From Antedon mediterranea (Eukaryota; Echinodermata; Crinoidea; Comatulida; Antedonidae): a stretch of 64,000 nucleotides of DNA. Location: NCBI RefSeq assembly GCF_964355755.1, contig NC_092677.1:26940101-27004100 (forward strand). Direction: 5' to 3'. Below are positions 12,001 through 21,000 of this stretch, in pieces (the first letter of the stretch is position 1; the number at the start of each line of letters is the position of its first letter). Under the pieces are notes generated by a model. It was given only the letters and a program-made list of their open reading frames with translations, ran no database searches and was not told the origin of the DNA. Both the position numbers and the translations under genes were made by a program.

Positions 12001-13162
12001 TATAATGCATAGCACACTCTCTACTGTTGATATTTATTTTTAATGTGAAAAGCATTTAAATAACATTTAGAAAACAAACGGTAGTCAACCTCTGTAAGGA
12101 CTAAAACTTGATAACTTTCACAGGGGCCAAAACAACCCAGGGGTCAAAACATCCCAGGGGTCAAAACATCCCAGGGGTCAAAACATCCCAGGGGTCTAAA
12201 CATCCCAGGGGTCTAAACATCCCAGACTTAAACATTTCAGGGGCCGAAGAGTCCAATACCAACATTTAGTTACGTTTGATGTTTACATAGAACCTGCATT
12301 TAAAAATTATGTTATGATTGGTACTTGAATTAAATGAAATTTAATATTTTGTAGACATACACTCTGTATAGAGGACTAACAAAATACAACGCAACTATTA
12401 TTTGGAATACCACAGACGCGTACTACCTGGATAAAAACATTGATCCAAATACCACCTACTATTATTATATTACAACTGGTTACTATCAAGGGTTTTATGG
12501 AAAAAAATCAAACATTGAGAAAGTGGACAGTTCACTGGATACTGCTGTTGGTGAGTGTCATACATTTTTTTTTTTTTATTTTGAAGGTGGAAAACATTTG
12601 AACATAAATTAAATTCAAAAGCTCTTTATTTTTGTTGTACATACCTTGTTTCACACAGATCCTCCAGCTTCAAAAGCTCTTTATTTTTTTTGTACATACC
12701 TTGTTTCACACAAATCCTCCAGCTTCAAAAGCTCTTTATTTTTGTTGTACATACCTTGTTTCACACAGATCCTCCAGCTACACACAATGGCAAGAAAAAC
12801 AGCTTGTTACTTGAAACGGCTGTTCCCGTTGTCGTCATCCTTATTCTCATTCTCGTGGTCACGCTTGGCTACTTTGTTGTTCGACATCAGCGTCTGCAGA
12901 GGAGCTTCATGTCGTTTGCCAACAGTCACTACGACCCCGCTGCTGGAACTGCCACTTTCACAGGTCCAGACGGCGATGACCTTGGTAAATTTATTTGTTT
13001 TATAAAAAAGGGTTTTTTTTTCATTTTATGCGAATTTGTTTTTTACATAAATCATGACTAAATATTTTTACCGTTTTTTCTTTTTAATATTTTTTAGGAG
13101 AAGATGAAGACTCGCCAATGATCCGTGGATTTTCCGACGACGAGCCGTTAATTGTTGCCTAG
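1..13162 (+). CDS. SORL1: SORL1 (sortilin-related receptor, LR11/SorLA), 3' half, partial at the window start
   Basis: Twenty-four exons with consensus splice sites join in one frame and encode about 1131 residues ending at the TAG at 13160-13162. Order: ten LDL-receptor class A modules (first one truncated by the window edge), six fibronectin III domains, one transmembrane helix, and a cytoplasmic tail of about 50 residues. This order and number match the C-terminal half of SORL1. The VPS10 domain, YWTD propeller, EGF module and the first class A module must lie upstream of base 1. In the known family the protein is a type I endosome/trans-Golgi sorting receptor that carries cargo with retromer, AP-1 and GGA adaptors. 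The tail keeps FANSHY, the acidic [11 protein letters not shown] stretch and a C-terminal DDEPLIVA, close to human DDVPMVIA. Introns are crowded with MITEs, a SINE, LINE fragments and minisatellites. LRP-type receptors were considered, but none has this tail or six FN3 domains. Confidence 0.95.
330..505. mobile_element. Palindromic MITE family 1, degenerate copy in a SORL1 intron
   Basis: Family description, used for the other copies below: ends resemble TAAAGCTCTGTCTACACTAT followed by CAAACT, present as an inverted pair. The centre holds GTGATGTGCCCATATATGG and CATATTTGGGCACATCACA, themselves an inverted pair. Copies are usually 110-175 bp and have no coding capacity. The TA at the outer ends suggests a TA target duplication, as in Tc1/mariner-type MITEs. 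This copy has an extra GGAGAAATACGTTCTCCATGG insertion inside its left end and a decayed right end. Confidence 0.7.
2466..2610. mobile_element. MITE family 1 copy in a SORL1 intron
   Basis: Left end AAAGCTCTGTCTACACTAT at 2466, right end ATAGACAGAGTTT finishing near 2610. The TATGGTAGTGATATGCCCAAA motif is present twice in tandem in the centre. Confidence 0.85.
3829..4060 (+). mobile_element. tRNA-derived SINE in a SORL1 intron
   Basis: The segment just after the donor at 3812 has a tRNA-like head: an A-box-like TCGAGTGGTAG near 3835 and a B-box-like GGGTTCAATTC near 3873. A body follows with CAGTCCACTCAGCTGTAAATG, resembling the tRNA-unrelated part of many invertebrate SINEs. Boundaries are approximate; no target duplication was identified. 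Confidence 0.6.
4312..4447. mobile_element. MITE family 1 copy in a SORL1 intron
   Basis: Well-kept inverted ends (TAAAGCTCTGTCTACACTAT at 4312; GTAGACAGAGCTTA ending near 4447), inserted about 50 bp after the last class A exon. Confidence 0.88.
4657..5325. repeat. Minisatellite, ~32-bp unit, in a SORL1 intron
   Basis: About 20 tandem units of the type GAAGACAACAAAGTTTATAT followed by AGACAAATTAGT. Two variants (TTAGTGAAG and TGAATAAAG at the junction) alternate over much of the array, giving a partial 64-bp dimer periodicity. It fills nearly the whole intron between the two exons of the first FN3 domain and ends some 25 bp before the next acceptor. Confidence 0.93.
6740..7110 (+). mobile_element. 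3' end of a non-LTR retrotransposon (CR1/L2-like) in a SORL1 intron
   Basis: An open stretch at 6764-7006 encodes the last residues of a reverse-transcriptase polyprotein. Motifs include a Lys/Arg-rich RAGRVIVKR, then [17 protein letters not shown] and [12 protein letters not shown], which resemble the HPLH...SGRR...KTNRYKNSFIP ending of L2/CR1-group elements. It is followed by a short 3' UTR and a terminal microsatellite (TTGTATC repeats at about 7088-7110), the usual end of this clade. The 5' part of the element is missing. Confidence 0.75.
7278..7334. mobile_element. MITE family 1, minimal copy with almost only terminal repeats
   Basis: Only about 56 bp: AAGTTCTGTCTACACTATCA runs almost directly into the matching inverted end TTTGATAGTGTAGACTGAGC. 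The whole centre has been lost. It lies in the same SORL1 intron as the full copy at 7476. Confidence 0.85.
7476..7620. mobile_element. MITE family 1 copy in a SORL1 intron
   Basis: Complete copy bounded by TAAAGCTCTGTTTACACTAT and GATAGTGTAGACAAAGCTTTA. It ends about 37 bp before the acceptor of exon 7658-7733. Confidence 0.9.
7855..7985. mobile_element. MITE family 1 copy, right end missing
   Basis: The left end AAAGCTCTGTCTACACTAT is intact at 7855. The element stops after ACATCACACTTTTTTGAC, so the right terminal repeat is absent. Confidence 0.8.
8625..8760 (-). mobile_element. 3' tail of a non-LTR element, reverse orientation
   Basis: Read on the minus strand, the segment ends in an AATAAAATTTCTTGAATCTTG-type tail with a repeated TTGAATC, preceded by GTGAATTTCCATTTTTATGG. 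This is the 3' end style of CR1/L2-like LINEs. No coding part is left. It is inside a SORL1 intron. Confidence 0.5.
10061..10172. mobile_element. MITE family 1 fragment in a SORL1 intron
   Basis: The central palindrome is present, with CTAGTTTGACAAAATAAGTG on the left and ATAAAGTGAGCTTTG on the right, but both outer ends are decayed. It begins about 20 bp after a donor site. Confidence 0.7.
11155..11395. repeat. Minisatellite, ~29-30-bp unit, in a SORL1 intron
   Basis: About eight units containing GCAAACAGATTTGCTTGCCC, each ending in AGAGTAGCGA or AAATGGATGA. Frames stay open on both strands across the array because the unit length is near a multiple of three. These frames are not genes. Confidence 0.9.
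11860..11985 (+). mobile_element. 3' tail of a LINE or SINE with an AATTG microsatellite
   Basis: A GCATTTGCAGCAATAAAG stretch runs into repeated AATTG units at about 11947-11981. This resembles the terminal microsatellite of a retroposon. A related minus-strand tail is at 45838-45890. Confidence 0.5.
12125..12245. repeat. Short minisatellite, ~18-bp unit
   Basis: Six or seven tandem units of the type CAGGGGTCAAAACATCC, in the intron between the two exons of the last SORL1 FN3 domain. Confidence 0.88.
12614..12778 (+). repeat. SORL1: 55-bp triplication that includes the acceptor of the SORL1 transmembrane exon
   Basis: Three tandem 55-bp units begin at 12614, 12669 and 12724. Each carries TTCAAAAGCTCTTTATTTTT, a pyrimidine-rich stretch and TTTCACACA[G/A]ATCCTCCAGC. 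Units 1 and 3 end in CACACAG (12658 and 12768). Unit 2 has CACACAA at 12713, so its acceptor is destroyed. The third acceptor joins the preceding exon in frame. Use of the first would add 110 bp and shift the frame before the transmembrane helix. Confidence 0.92.
12769..13162 (+). other. SORL1: SORL1 transmembrane helix and sorting tail exons
   Basis: Exon 12769-12984 encodes a short stalk, the transmembrane helix ([20 protein letters not shown]), a basic stop-transfer stretch RHQRLQRSF and the FANSHY motif, which in the known family binds retromer VPS26. Exon 13098-13162 encodes [21 protein letters not shown]'s second half and the stop. The acidic cluster and the terminal DDEPLIVA correspond to the AP-1 and GGA binding elements of the vertebrate protein. 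The acceptor at 12766-12768 is the third member of a 55-bp triplication described separately. Confidence 0.93.
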
Positions 13163-14928
13163 CGCCCTCTGTCTCGTCCACCTTCATTGACAAACTGTGT
13201 TTAAGTAAGTTTTGTTGTTGAAGTATACAATACTAGATTTATATTATACACACAGATCATTTTATGTTATATACAAATTAGTAGTTGCAATATTCTTGTC
13301 TTTGGTGGAATTGGCTTTTGTTCATTACCGTAATTATTCAAATAAACGCCCTGCTTTGTAACTGCAGCCCTCAAATAATCTCTCTCCCCACTTGCAAATA
13401 CCCCACCCTCATGGAACATTGTTTGGAATAAAAGGCCATCTAGAAATCATATACGCACAATACAATAATATAACACATTTCTATTTGTAGTAGAATTTTA
13501 TATTATAATTTGTTACCATATATGACACCTCTAAATGTAAAGCCCTCCTAAAAGCTCTCCTTGGCGTTTATTGAAATAAATACGGTACTTGTTAGAAGTA
13601 AAATGCCTTCATCTGCTGGATTTGGTGTTTGAAGCTTACATTTTGTAACTCTAATCAAACACTTGAGGTGTAGATTCCAAAGATATTATGATTCCAAAAT
13701 GATTTTATATACATTATTATGAATGAGTGAGCATAACAAAGAAATGAATTTAATATTTAGTCAAACTATTATAAGAAAAATAATATTAATGTTATATTTT
13801 ACCCAGATTATGAATTTATATCCATACTTGTATCATTCCGATAACGCTGTACATATATTATATACAGAAAAAGTTTGTAGTTTTTTTAAGACTTTTTTTA
13901 TGAATCAAGAAATCTGTTTTTCAATCTGTACTCTGCCAACTTTCGTACCCCGCAAAAGTCATGTTCAGTCAGAGGAAAATGGCTGTGGTCATGTTACAAA
14001 GTGAGATAAGAGTTGTCAAAACAATATAGACTATCTGATAGTATATGGAATATTTATTCTGAAGTAAAGTTATCAATTCAATTCAATAACTTAACCACAT
14101 AAAACTCCTAGAAAGTAGGAAGCCTTTTGCCATTTTTCCTCTGTCTGTATTTTGTAACTATGCATTAGCTTGGCTTGATCACATGGATAATTTAAACATC
14201 TTAACGAGAGTACAGTTGGCGATGCAGTGATTGCAAGACAGACTACTTGACAGAGTGGAATATGGCGTATTTTGAGTACATTTTTTATACTATAAGCTTT
14301 TGAGCGTCGTCGTAGGGAATTTTGGTTTTGTTAATACACAGATTTTTCAATATTATGTACAATTTAATTTTGCTTTAAATATTTTGTTTGCAAACTATAT
14401 GAAATATTTAACCTTTATAGTATGAAATACTTAATTATTTTGGATCAGTTTGAGTTTTATATGATGCCTAAGCCCCTGTACACATGGACTAAGTATGACA
14501 TTTCTCACCTTTCAAGGATACTTAACCAGGGGTGATTCCAGGATTTTGTACACAGGGGAGGCCTAACAAACCCAACCCTCCACCACCCCCCAACCCCCAA
14601 ATCCCCCAATCCCCAAATCCCCCAAATCCCTGGATCAAGATAAACAATAATTATCACAATTCTTTGCATAGGTGTGAAAAGTTACATTAATTGAATTAAT
14701 AATATTTGAGGACATTACAAAATAATTTTTATGTAAGGACATTAAATTTATGTTAAAACCTTGACATTTAATGTTGTACCAATGTTACTTAACTTTTACT
14801 ATTTCATTTTCGTTATTGTTTTTGTCAATCTTTGTTTAAATGTTGTTGTTCCAGAGTTGTTCACCATACAATGGTCCAACTCGTACACTGTGGCCTTTTT
14901 TAAATTCAGTAATGTGATTATCATGTGA
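13163..14928. other. SORL1 3' untranslated and downstream region
   Basis: AT-rich DNA after the SORL1 stop. Possible poly(A) signals (AATAAA) occur near 13343 and 13576, but the true 3' end cannot be set. A short C-rich patch (CCCCCAAATCCCCCAATCCCC type) lies at about 14575-14630. No splice-supported coding sequence was seen, and the open frame around 13723-14004 looks random. Confidence 0.5.
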
Positions 14929-15370
14929 TCTGAATGCCATGTGATTATTGAGTGAATTTCATGTGAACTTATTGCTCTATCATGTGAATATCATGTGAAA
15001 GTCTTGCTCTATCATGTGAATATCATGTGAACCTATTGCTCTATCATGTGAATTTCATGTGAAATTCTTGCTCTGTCATGTGAATATCATGTGAACTTAT
15101 TGCTCTATCATGTGAATATCATGTGAACCTATTGCTCTATCATGTGAATATCATGTGAACCTATTGCTCTATCATGTGAATATCATGTGAACCTATTGCT
15201 CTATCATGTGAATTTCATGTGAAATTCTTGCTCTGTCATGTGAATATCATGTGAACTTATTGCTCTATCATGTGAATTTCATGTGAAATTCTTGCTCTAT
15301 CATGTGAATATCATGTGAACCTATTGCTCTATCATGTAAATATCATGTGAAATTCTTACTCTGTCATGTG
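14929..15370. repeat. 32-bp minisatellite
   Basis: Around 14 tandem units built from CATGTGAATATCATGTGAAC plus CTATTGCTCTAT. Variant units replace the second half with ATTCTTGCTCT. The unit is itself a near-dimer of CATGTGAAT, so a roughly 11-bp sub-repeat is visible. Confidence 0.93.
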
Positions 15371-15557
15371 ATCACAATCCTCAACATCTGATGACCACAT
15401 GTAATTAGCAATGTTTATCATCGTCATGTCACATGATAATCACATGCACGTTTAAAAATTGTACTTTGTAATATAAAATTATTTTGATACTAAATAATAC
15501 TGATTCTAGTGAAGTATGAGTTAAATGTTGGGGTTTGTGAATATTTTAGACAACCAT

Positions 15558-16054
15558 GTTGTAAGATAAGATAAGATAAGATTTTATTGATCCTCAAAAA
15601 GGAAATTCATTGCTCGTCATAATAACAAAGAAAACACTATAAAAACAAATATAGCATAAAACCATTCATATAAAAACATCTAAAAAATTACAATATAAAA
15701 TTATCTTCTTGACTTCCTGTTGTACTGGATGATACCGGAGGGAATAAAGGATTTAGCAAATCGATTTGTTTTCACACTGAGGAGCCTCAATCTACCACTT
15801 GAATTAAGTTGGTCTATGATCACTTTGTGGAGAGGATGAGAGGCATCCGACTCAATGCGTTCGAAATCTTTCTGGAGGTTTTCTAGGTGCACATCGGTAA
15901 AGGAAGGCAGTTCCAGACCAATCATTTTACCAGCCCGACGGATGAAAGTTTCAAGGCGTCCTTTATTCCCTCCGGTAACATTACCAGCCCAACAGGAGAG
16001 GCAATACGTCCAAACACTACATATAACGGATCTATAGAACGAAAGTAACATCAA
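15558..16054 (-). mobile_element. 3' end of a non-LTR retrotransposon (CR1/L2-like), minus strand
   Basis: On the minus strand a 117-codon frame (16054 to 15701) encodes SVWTYCLSCWAGNV, a GRLETFIRRAGKMIG stretch, SHPLHKVIIDQLNSSGRLR and KTNRFAKSFIPSGI. This is the C-terminal part of an L2/CR1-group polyprotein. It is followed by a 3' UTR ending in GAGGATCAATAAAATCTTA and a TCTTA terminal microsatellite (about 15563-15582). The element is 5' truncated. It is far better preserved than the copy at 6740, so it is probably younger. Confidence 0.85.
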
Positions 16055-16430
16055 ATCAAATCAAATACATTGCACAGGAGACTGTATGCTAATGGTATTA
16101 GTAAAAACATTTAATATTGGTATGTGACAGCTTACATTATTACTCTGATAAATTTATGTAATTCCGGTAAATGGGTTTTGATGTCTGTCTTCTCACTATA
16201 TAGTGATGATAGGTTTTTGCACTCAGATGAATAAAATTGTACTCACTAGTTAGACTTGTGTTGTATAGAACATTAGTATTTGGTATTGTCGGGTGTCATA
16301 TAACAAAGTTTGGATGAATGTCGGCCCTCTTTTTCATATAGATTTGATCCTATGACACAGTAATATAATATATAAACAAAATATTTACTGCATTGAGGTA
16401 ACATGTGCTGAACAAATTTTTAAATAGAAA
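16055..16430. other. Intergenic segment without recognised features
   Basis: AT-rich sequence between the LINE remnant and the palindromic array. No gene or repeat structure was recognised. Confidence 0.4.
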
Positions 16431-18030
16431 GGTCGAAATTTCGCAAGTTTTCGAAAAATGGCCAAATTTCGAAAAATTCTACTATAATTATAGATTACTA
16501 TGGCTCTATGAAATGATGATAAAACAATATATGTGCATATATGGCAATATTATCGTATAATTATCAATTATTGAAATTTTCGAAAAATAGGCAATTTTCG
16601 ACCCTTTTATTTTTTTACATAAAGGGTTACTATAGCATAATAAACATGCGCAGAGACGAATAATGGGCTCTGCGCATGTCAATTATGCTATAGTAACCAG
16701 TCCTTTTATTTTTGAACATAAATGGTTACTATAGCATAATAAACATGCGCAGAGTCGTCTAATGGACTCTGCGCATGTCAATTATGCTATAGTAACCAGT
16801 TTTATCGAAAAATAAAAAGGTCGAAATTTGGCAATTTTTAGAAAAAATCCCTGTACTATAGTACAGGAAAATTTTCGAAAAATAGGCAATTTTCGACCCT
16901 TTTATTTTTTGACATAAATGGTTACTATAGCATAATAAACGTGCGCAGAGTCGAATAATTGCCTCTGCGCATGTCAATTATGCTATAGTAATAAGTTTTA
17001 TCGAAAAATAAAAAGGTCGAAATTTTGCTATTTTTTTAAAAAATCCCTGTACAGGGAAATTTTCGAAAAATAGCCAATTTTCGACCCTTTTATTTTTTGA
17101 CATAAATGGTTACTATAGCTTAATAAACATGCGCAGAGTCGTCTAATGGGCTCTGCGCATGTCAATTATGCTATAGTAACCAGTCCTTTTATTTTTTAAC
17201 ATAAATGGTTACTATAGCATAATAAACATGCGCAGGGTCGTCTAATTGACTCTGCGCATGTCAATTATGCTATAGTAAAAAGTTTTATAGAAAAATAAAA
17301 AGGTCGAAAATTTGCGATTTTTTGAAAATTTCCTTGTACTATAGTACAGGGATTTTTTCAAAAAATCGCCAATTTCGACCCTTTTATTTTTTGACATAAA
17401 TGGTTACTATAGCATAATAAACATGCGCAAAGTAGAATAATGGGCTCTGCGCATGTCAATTAAGCTATAGTAACCAGTTTTATCGAAAAATAAAAAAAAA
17501 AAGGTCGAAATTTGGCTATTTTGTGAAAAAATCCCTGTACTATAGTACAAGGAAATTTTCAAAAAATCGCAAATTTTCGACCTTTTTATTTGTTGACATA
17601 AATGGTTACTATAGCATAATAAACATGCGCAAAGTCGAATAATGCGTTCTGCGCATGTCAATTGTGCTATAGTAACCACTTTTGACATAAATGGTTACTA
17701 TAGCATAATAAACATGCGCAGAGCCGAATAATGGGTTCTCCGCATGCCAATTGTGCTATAGTAACCAGTTTTATCGAAAAATAAAAAGGTCGAAAATTTG
17801 TCTTTTTTGAAAAAATCCCTGTACTATAAGTACAGGGAAATTTTGAAAAATCACCAATTTTCGACTTTTTTATTTGTTGACATAAATGGTTACTAAAGCA
17901 TAATAAACATGCGCAGAGTCGAATAATGCGTTCTGCGCATGTCAATTATGCTATAGTAGCCACTTTTGACATAAATGGTTACTATAGCATAATAAACATG
18001 CGCAGAGTCAAATAATGGCTTCTGCGCATG
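16430..18030. repeat. Left array of interleaved palindromic repeats
   Basis: Two palindromes alternate. The first has GGTTACTATAGCATAATAAA plus CATGCGCAGAG as the left arm and the matching inverted right arm ending GCTATAGTAACC. The second is built on AAAAGGTCGAAA...TTTCGACCTTTT around a centre like CCCTGTACTATAGTACAGGG, a perfect 20-bp palindrome. About six or seven units of the first type occur at 16.6-18.0 kb. Minus-strand frames of 70-93 codons run through the units only because their stop-poor spacing repeats. The same units recur at 24.4-25.4 kb. Confidence 0.9.
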
Positions 18031-18034
18031 CCAA

Positions 18035-21000
18035 TCAGTTTTTATAATGATATAAGCAGTGAGTTAGGCAGATCATAAGTCAGCTCTCCTTAAGTCAGCT
18101 GTGTGACTTAGGCAGAAACACAAAAAATATAGTATATTGATATAAGCAGTGAGTTAGGCAGAAAAAAAAATATGACTTAGAAACTTTTGTTATGAGGCTG
18201 TCGATATCATCTATATACAAATACAAAAAAATGCTACCTTTAAGTAACAAAATTTAATAGCATCAGCTCTTCAGATTAAAATTAACACTGATGATTTTAG
18301 AAAAGGAAAGTAGCAATAAAAGAGAAAGAATTTGTAACAAATGGGTTAAAAAATCAATCAAAATGTATTTCTTATTTTATTTAAAAAATCATGAGTCTCC
18401 TCTCCTTAATTGCCTAAGTCACACAGATGACTTAGGCAGAAACACAAACAATATAGTATATTGATATAAGCAGTGAGTTAGGCAGATCATAAGTCAGCTC
18501 TCCTTAATTGCCTAAGTCACAAAGCTGACTTGGGCAGAAACACAACAAATATAGTATATTGATATAAGCAGTGAGTTAGGCAGAAAAAAAAAATTATGAC
18601 TTAGACGCTTTTGTTATGAGGCTGTCGATATCATCTATATACAAAAAATGCTACCTTTAAGTAACAAAATTTAATAGCATTAGCTCTTCAGATTAGAATT
18701 AACACTGATGATTTTAGAAAAGGAAAGTAGCAATAAAAGAGAAAGAATTTGTAACAAATGGGTTAAAAAATATACTATAAAAATGTATTTCTTTTTGTAT
18801 TTAAAAAATCATGATTCTCCTCTCCTTAATTGCCTAATTCACACAGCTGACTTAGGCAGAAACACAAAAAACGATCTGAGCATGTGCAAATGAATATAAA
18901 AGCACTCAGATAATGTACAAAGGGCAGTATAATGATATAAGCTGTGAGTTAGGCAGATCATAAGTCAGCTCTCCTTAATTGCCTAAGTCACACAGCTGAC
19001 TTAGGCAGAAACACAAAAAAATATAGTATATTGATATAAGCAGTGAGTTAGGCAGAAAAACAAAAAACAAATTATGACTTAGACACTTTTGTTATGAGGC
19101 TGTCGATATCATCTATATACAAAAAATGCTACCTTTAAGTAACAAAATTTAATAGCATCAGCTCTTCAGATTAAAATTAACACTGATGATTTTAGAAAAG
19201 GAAAGTAGCAATAAAAGAGAAAGAATTTGTAACAAATGGGTTAAAAAATATACTATAAAAATGTATTTCTTATTTTATTTAAAAAAATCATGAGTCTCCT
19301 CTGCTTAATTGCCTAAGTCACACAGCTGACTTAGGCAGAAACACAAAAAAACGATCTGAGCATGTGCAAATGTATATAAAAGCACTCAAATAATATGCAG
19401 ACGGCAGTATAAAGATATAAGCAGTGAGTTAGGCAGATCATAAGTCAGCTCTCCTTAATTGCCTAAGTCACACAGCTGACTTAGGCAGAAACACAAAAAA
19501 TATAGTATATTGATATAAGCAGTGAGTTAGCCAGAAAAAAACAATTATGACTTAGACACTTTTGTTTATGAGGCTGTCGATATCATCTATATACAAAAAA
19601 TGCTACCCTTAAGTAACAAAATTTAATAGCATCAGCTCTTCAGATTAAAATTAACACTGATGAATTTTAGAAAAGGAAAGTAGCAATAAAAGAGAAAGAA
19701 TTTGTAACAAATGGGTTAAAAAATATACTATAAAAATGTATTTCTTATTTTATTTAAAAAAATCATGAGTCTCCTCTGCTTAATTGCCTAAGTCACACAG
19801 CTGACTTAGGCAGAAACACAAAAAAACGATCTGAGCATGTGCAAATGTATATAAAAGCACTCAGATAATATACAGACGGCAGTATAAAGATATAAGCAGT
19901 GAGTTAGGCAGATCATAAGTCAGCTCTCCTTAATTGCCTAAGTCACACAGCTGACTTAGGCAGAAACACAAAAAATATAGTATATTGATATAAGCAGTGA
20001 GTTAGCCAGAAAAAAACAATTATGACTTAGACACTTTTGTTTATGAGGCTGTCGATATCATCTATATACAAAAAATGCTACCTTTAAGTAACAAAATTTA
20101 ATAGCATCAGCTCTTCAGATTAAAATTAACACTGATGAATTTTAGAAAAGGAAAGTAGCAATAAAAGAGAAAGAATTTGTAACAAATGGGTTAAAAATTA
20201 TACTATAAAAATGTATTTCTTATTTTATTAAAAACATTATGAGTCTCCTCTCCTTAATTGCCTAAGTCACACAGCTGACTTAGGCAGAATCTAAAAAATA
20301 TAGTATATTGATATAAGCAGTGAGTTAGGCAGATCATAAGTCAGCTCTCCTTAATTGCCTAAGTCACACAGCTGACTTAGGCAGAAACACAAAAAATATA
20401 GTATATTGATATAAGCAGTGAGTTAGGCAGATCATAAGTCAGCTCTCTTTAATTGCCTAAGTCACACAGCTGACTTAGGCAGAAACACAAAAAATATAGT
20501 ATATTGATATAAGCAGTGAGTTAGGCAGAAAAAAAATTAATGACTTAGACACTTTTGTTATGAGGCAGTCGATATCATCTATATACAAAAAATGCTACCT
20601 TTAAGTAACAAAATTTAATAGCATCAGCTCTTCAGATTAAAATTAACACGGATGATTTTAGAAAAGGAAAGTAGCAATAAAAGAGAAAGAATTTGTAACA
20701 AATGGGTTAAAAAATATACTATAAAAATGTATTTCTTATTTTATTTAAAAAATCATGAGTCTCCTCTGCTTAATTGCCTAAGTCACACAGCTGACTTAGG
20801 CAGAAACACAAAAACACGATCTGAGCATGTGCAAATGTATATAAAAGCACTCAGATAATGTACAGAGGGCAGTATAAAGATATAAGCAGTGAGTTAGGCA
20901 GATCATAAGTCAGCTCTCCTTAATTGCCTAAGTCACACAGCTGACTTAGGCAGAAACACAAACAATATAGTATATTGATATAAGCAGTGAGTTAGGCAGA

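Larger units (their letters stand above)
4512..12550 (+). other. SORL1: SORL1 exons for six fibronectin III domains
   Basis: Exons: 4512-4632 and 5353-5525 (FN3-1); 5878-5996, 6315-6425 and 7658-7733 (FN3-2); 8205-8302, 8912-9005 and the start of 9290-9486 (FN3-3); the rest of 9290-9486 and 9842-10040 (FN3-4); 10394-10494 and 10883-11078 (FN3-5); 11529-11641 and 12355-12550 (FN3-6). Phases match at every junction. Typical FN3 features are visible: a tryptophan in strand B (LTWIAP, LSWEAP, LRWHAP, LNWESP, LNWHAP) and a tyrosine-corner region such as [11 protein letters not shown] or [11 protein letters not shown]. Most domains are split by an intron soon after the strand B/C region. The exon 9290-9486 spans two domains without an intron at the boundary. 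Confidence 0.92.

Noticed and set aside
13723-14004. A 93-codon frame downstream of SORL1
   Set aside because: AT-rich composition with no domain, splice or repeat support; probably a chance frame in 3' flanking DNA.
14929-15370. CRISPR-like array
   Set aside because: Units are contiguous without unique spacers, and the window is clearly a eukaryotic genome. The same applies to the other tandem arrays.
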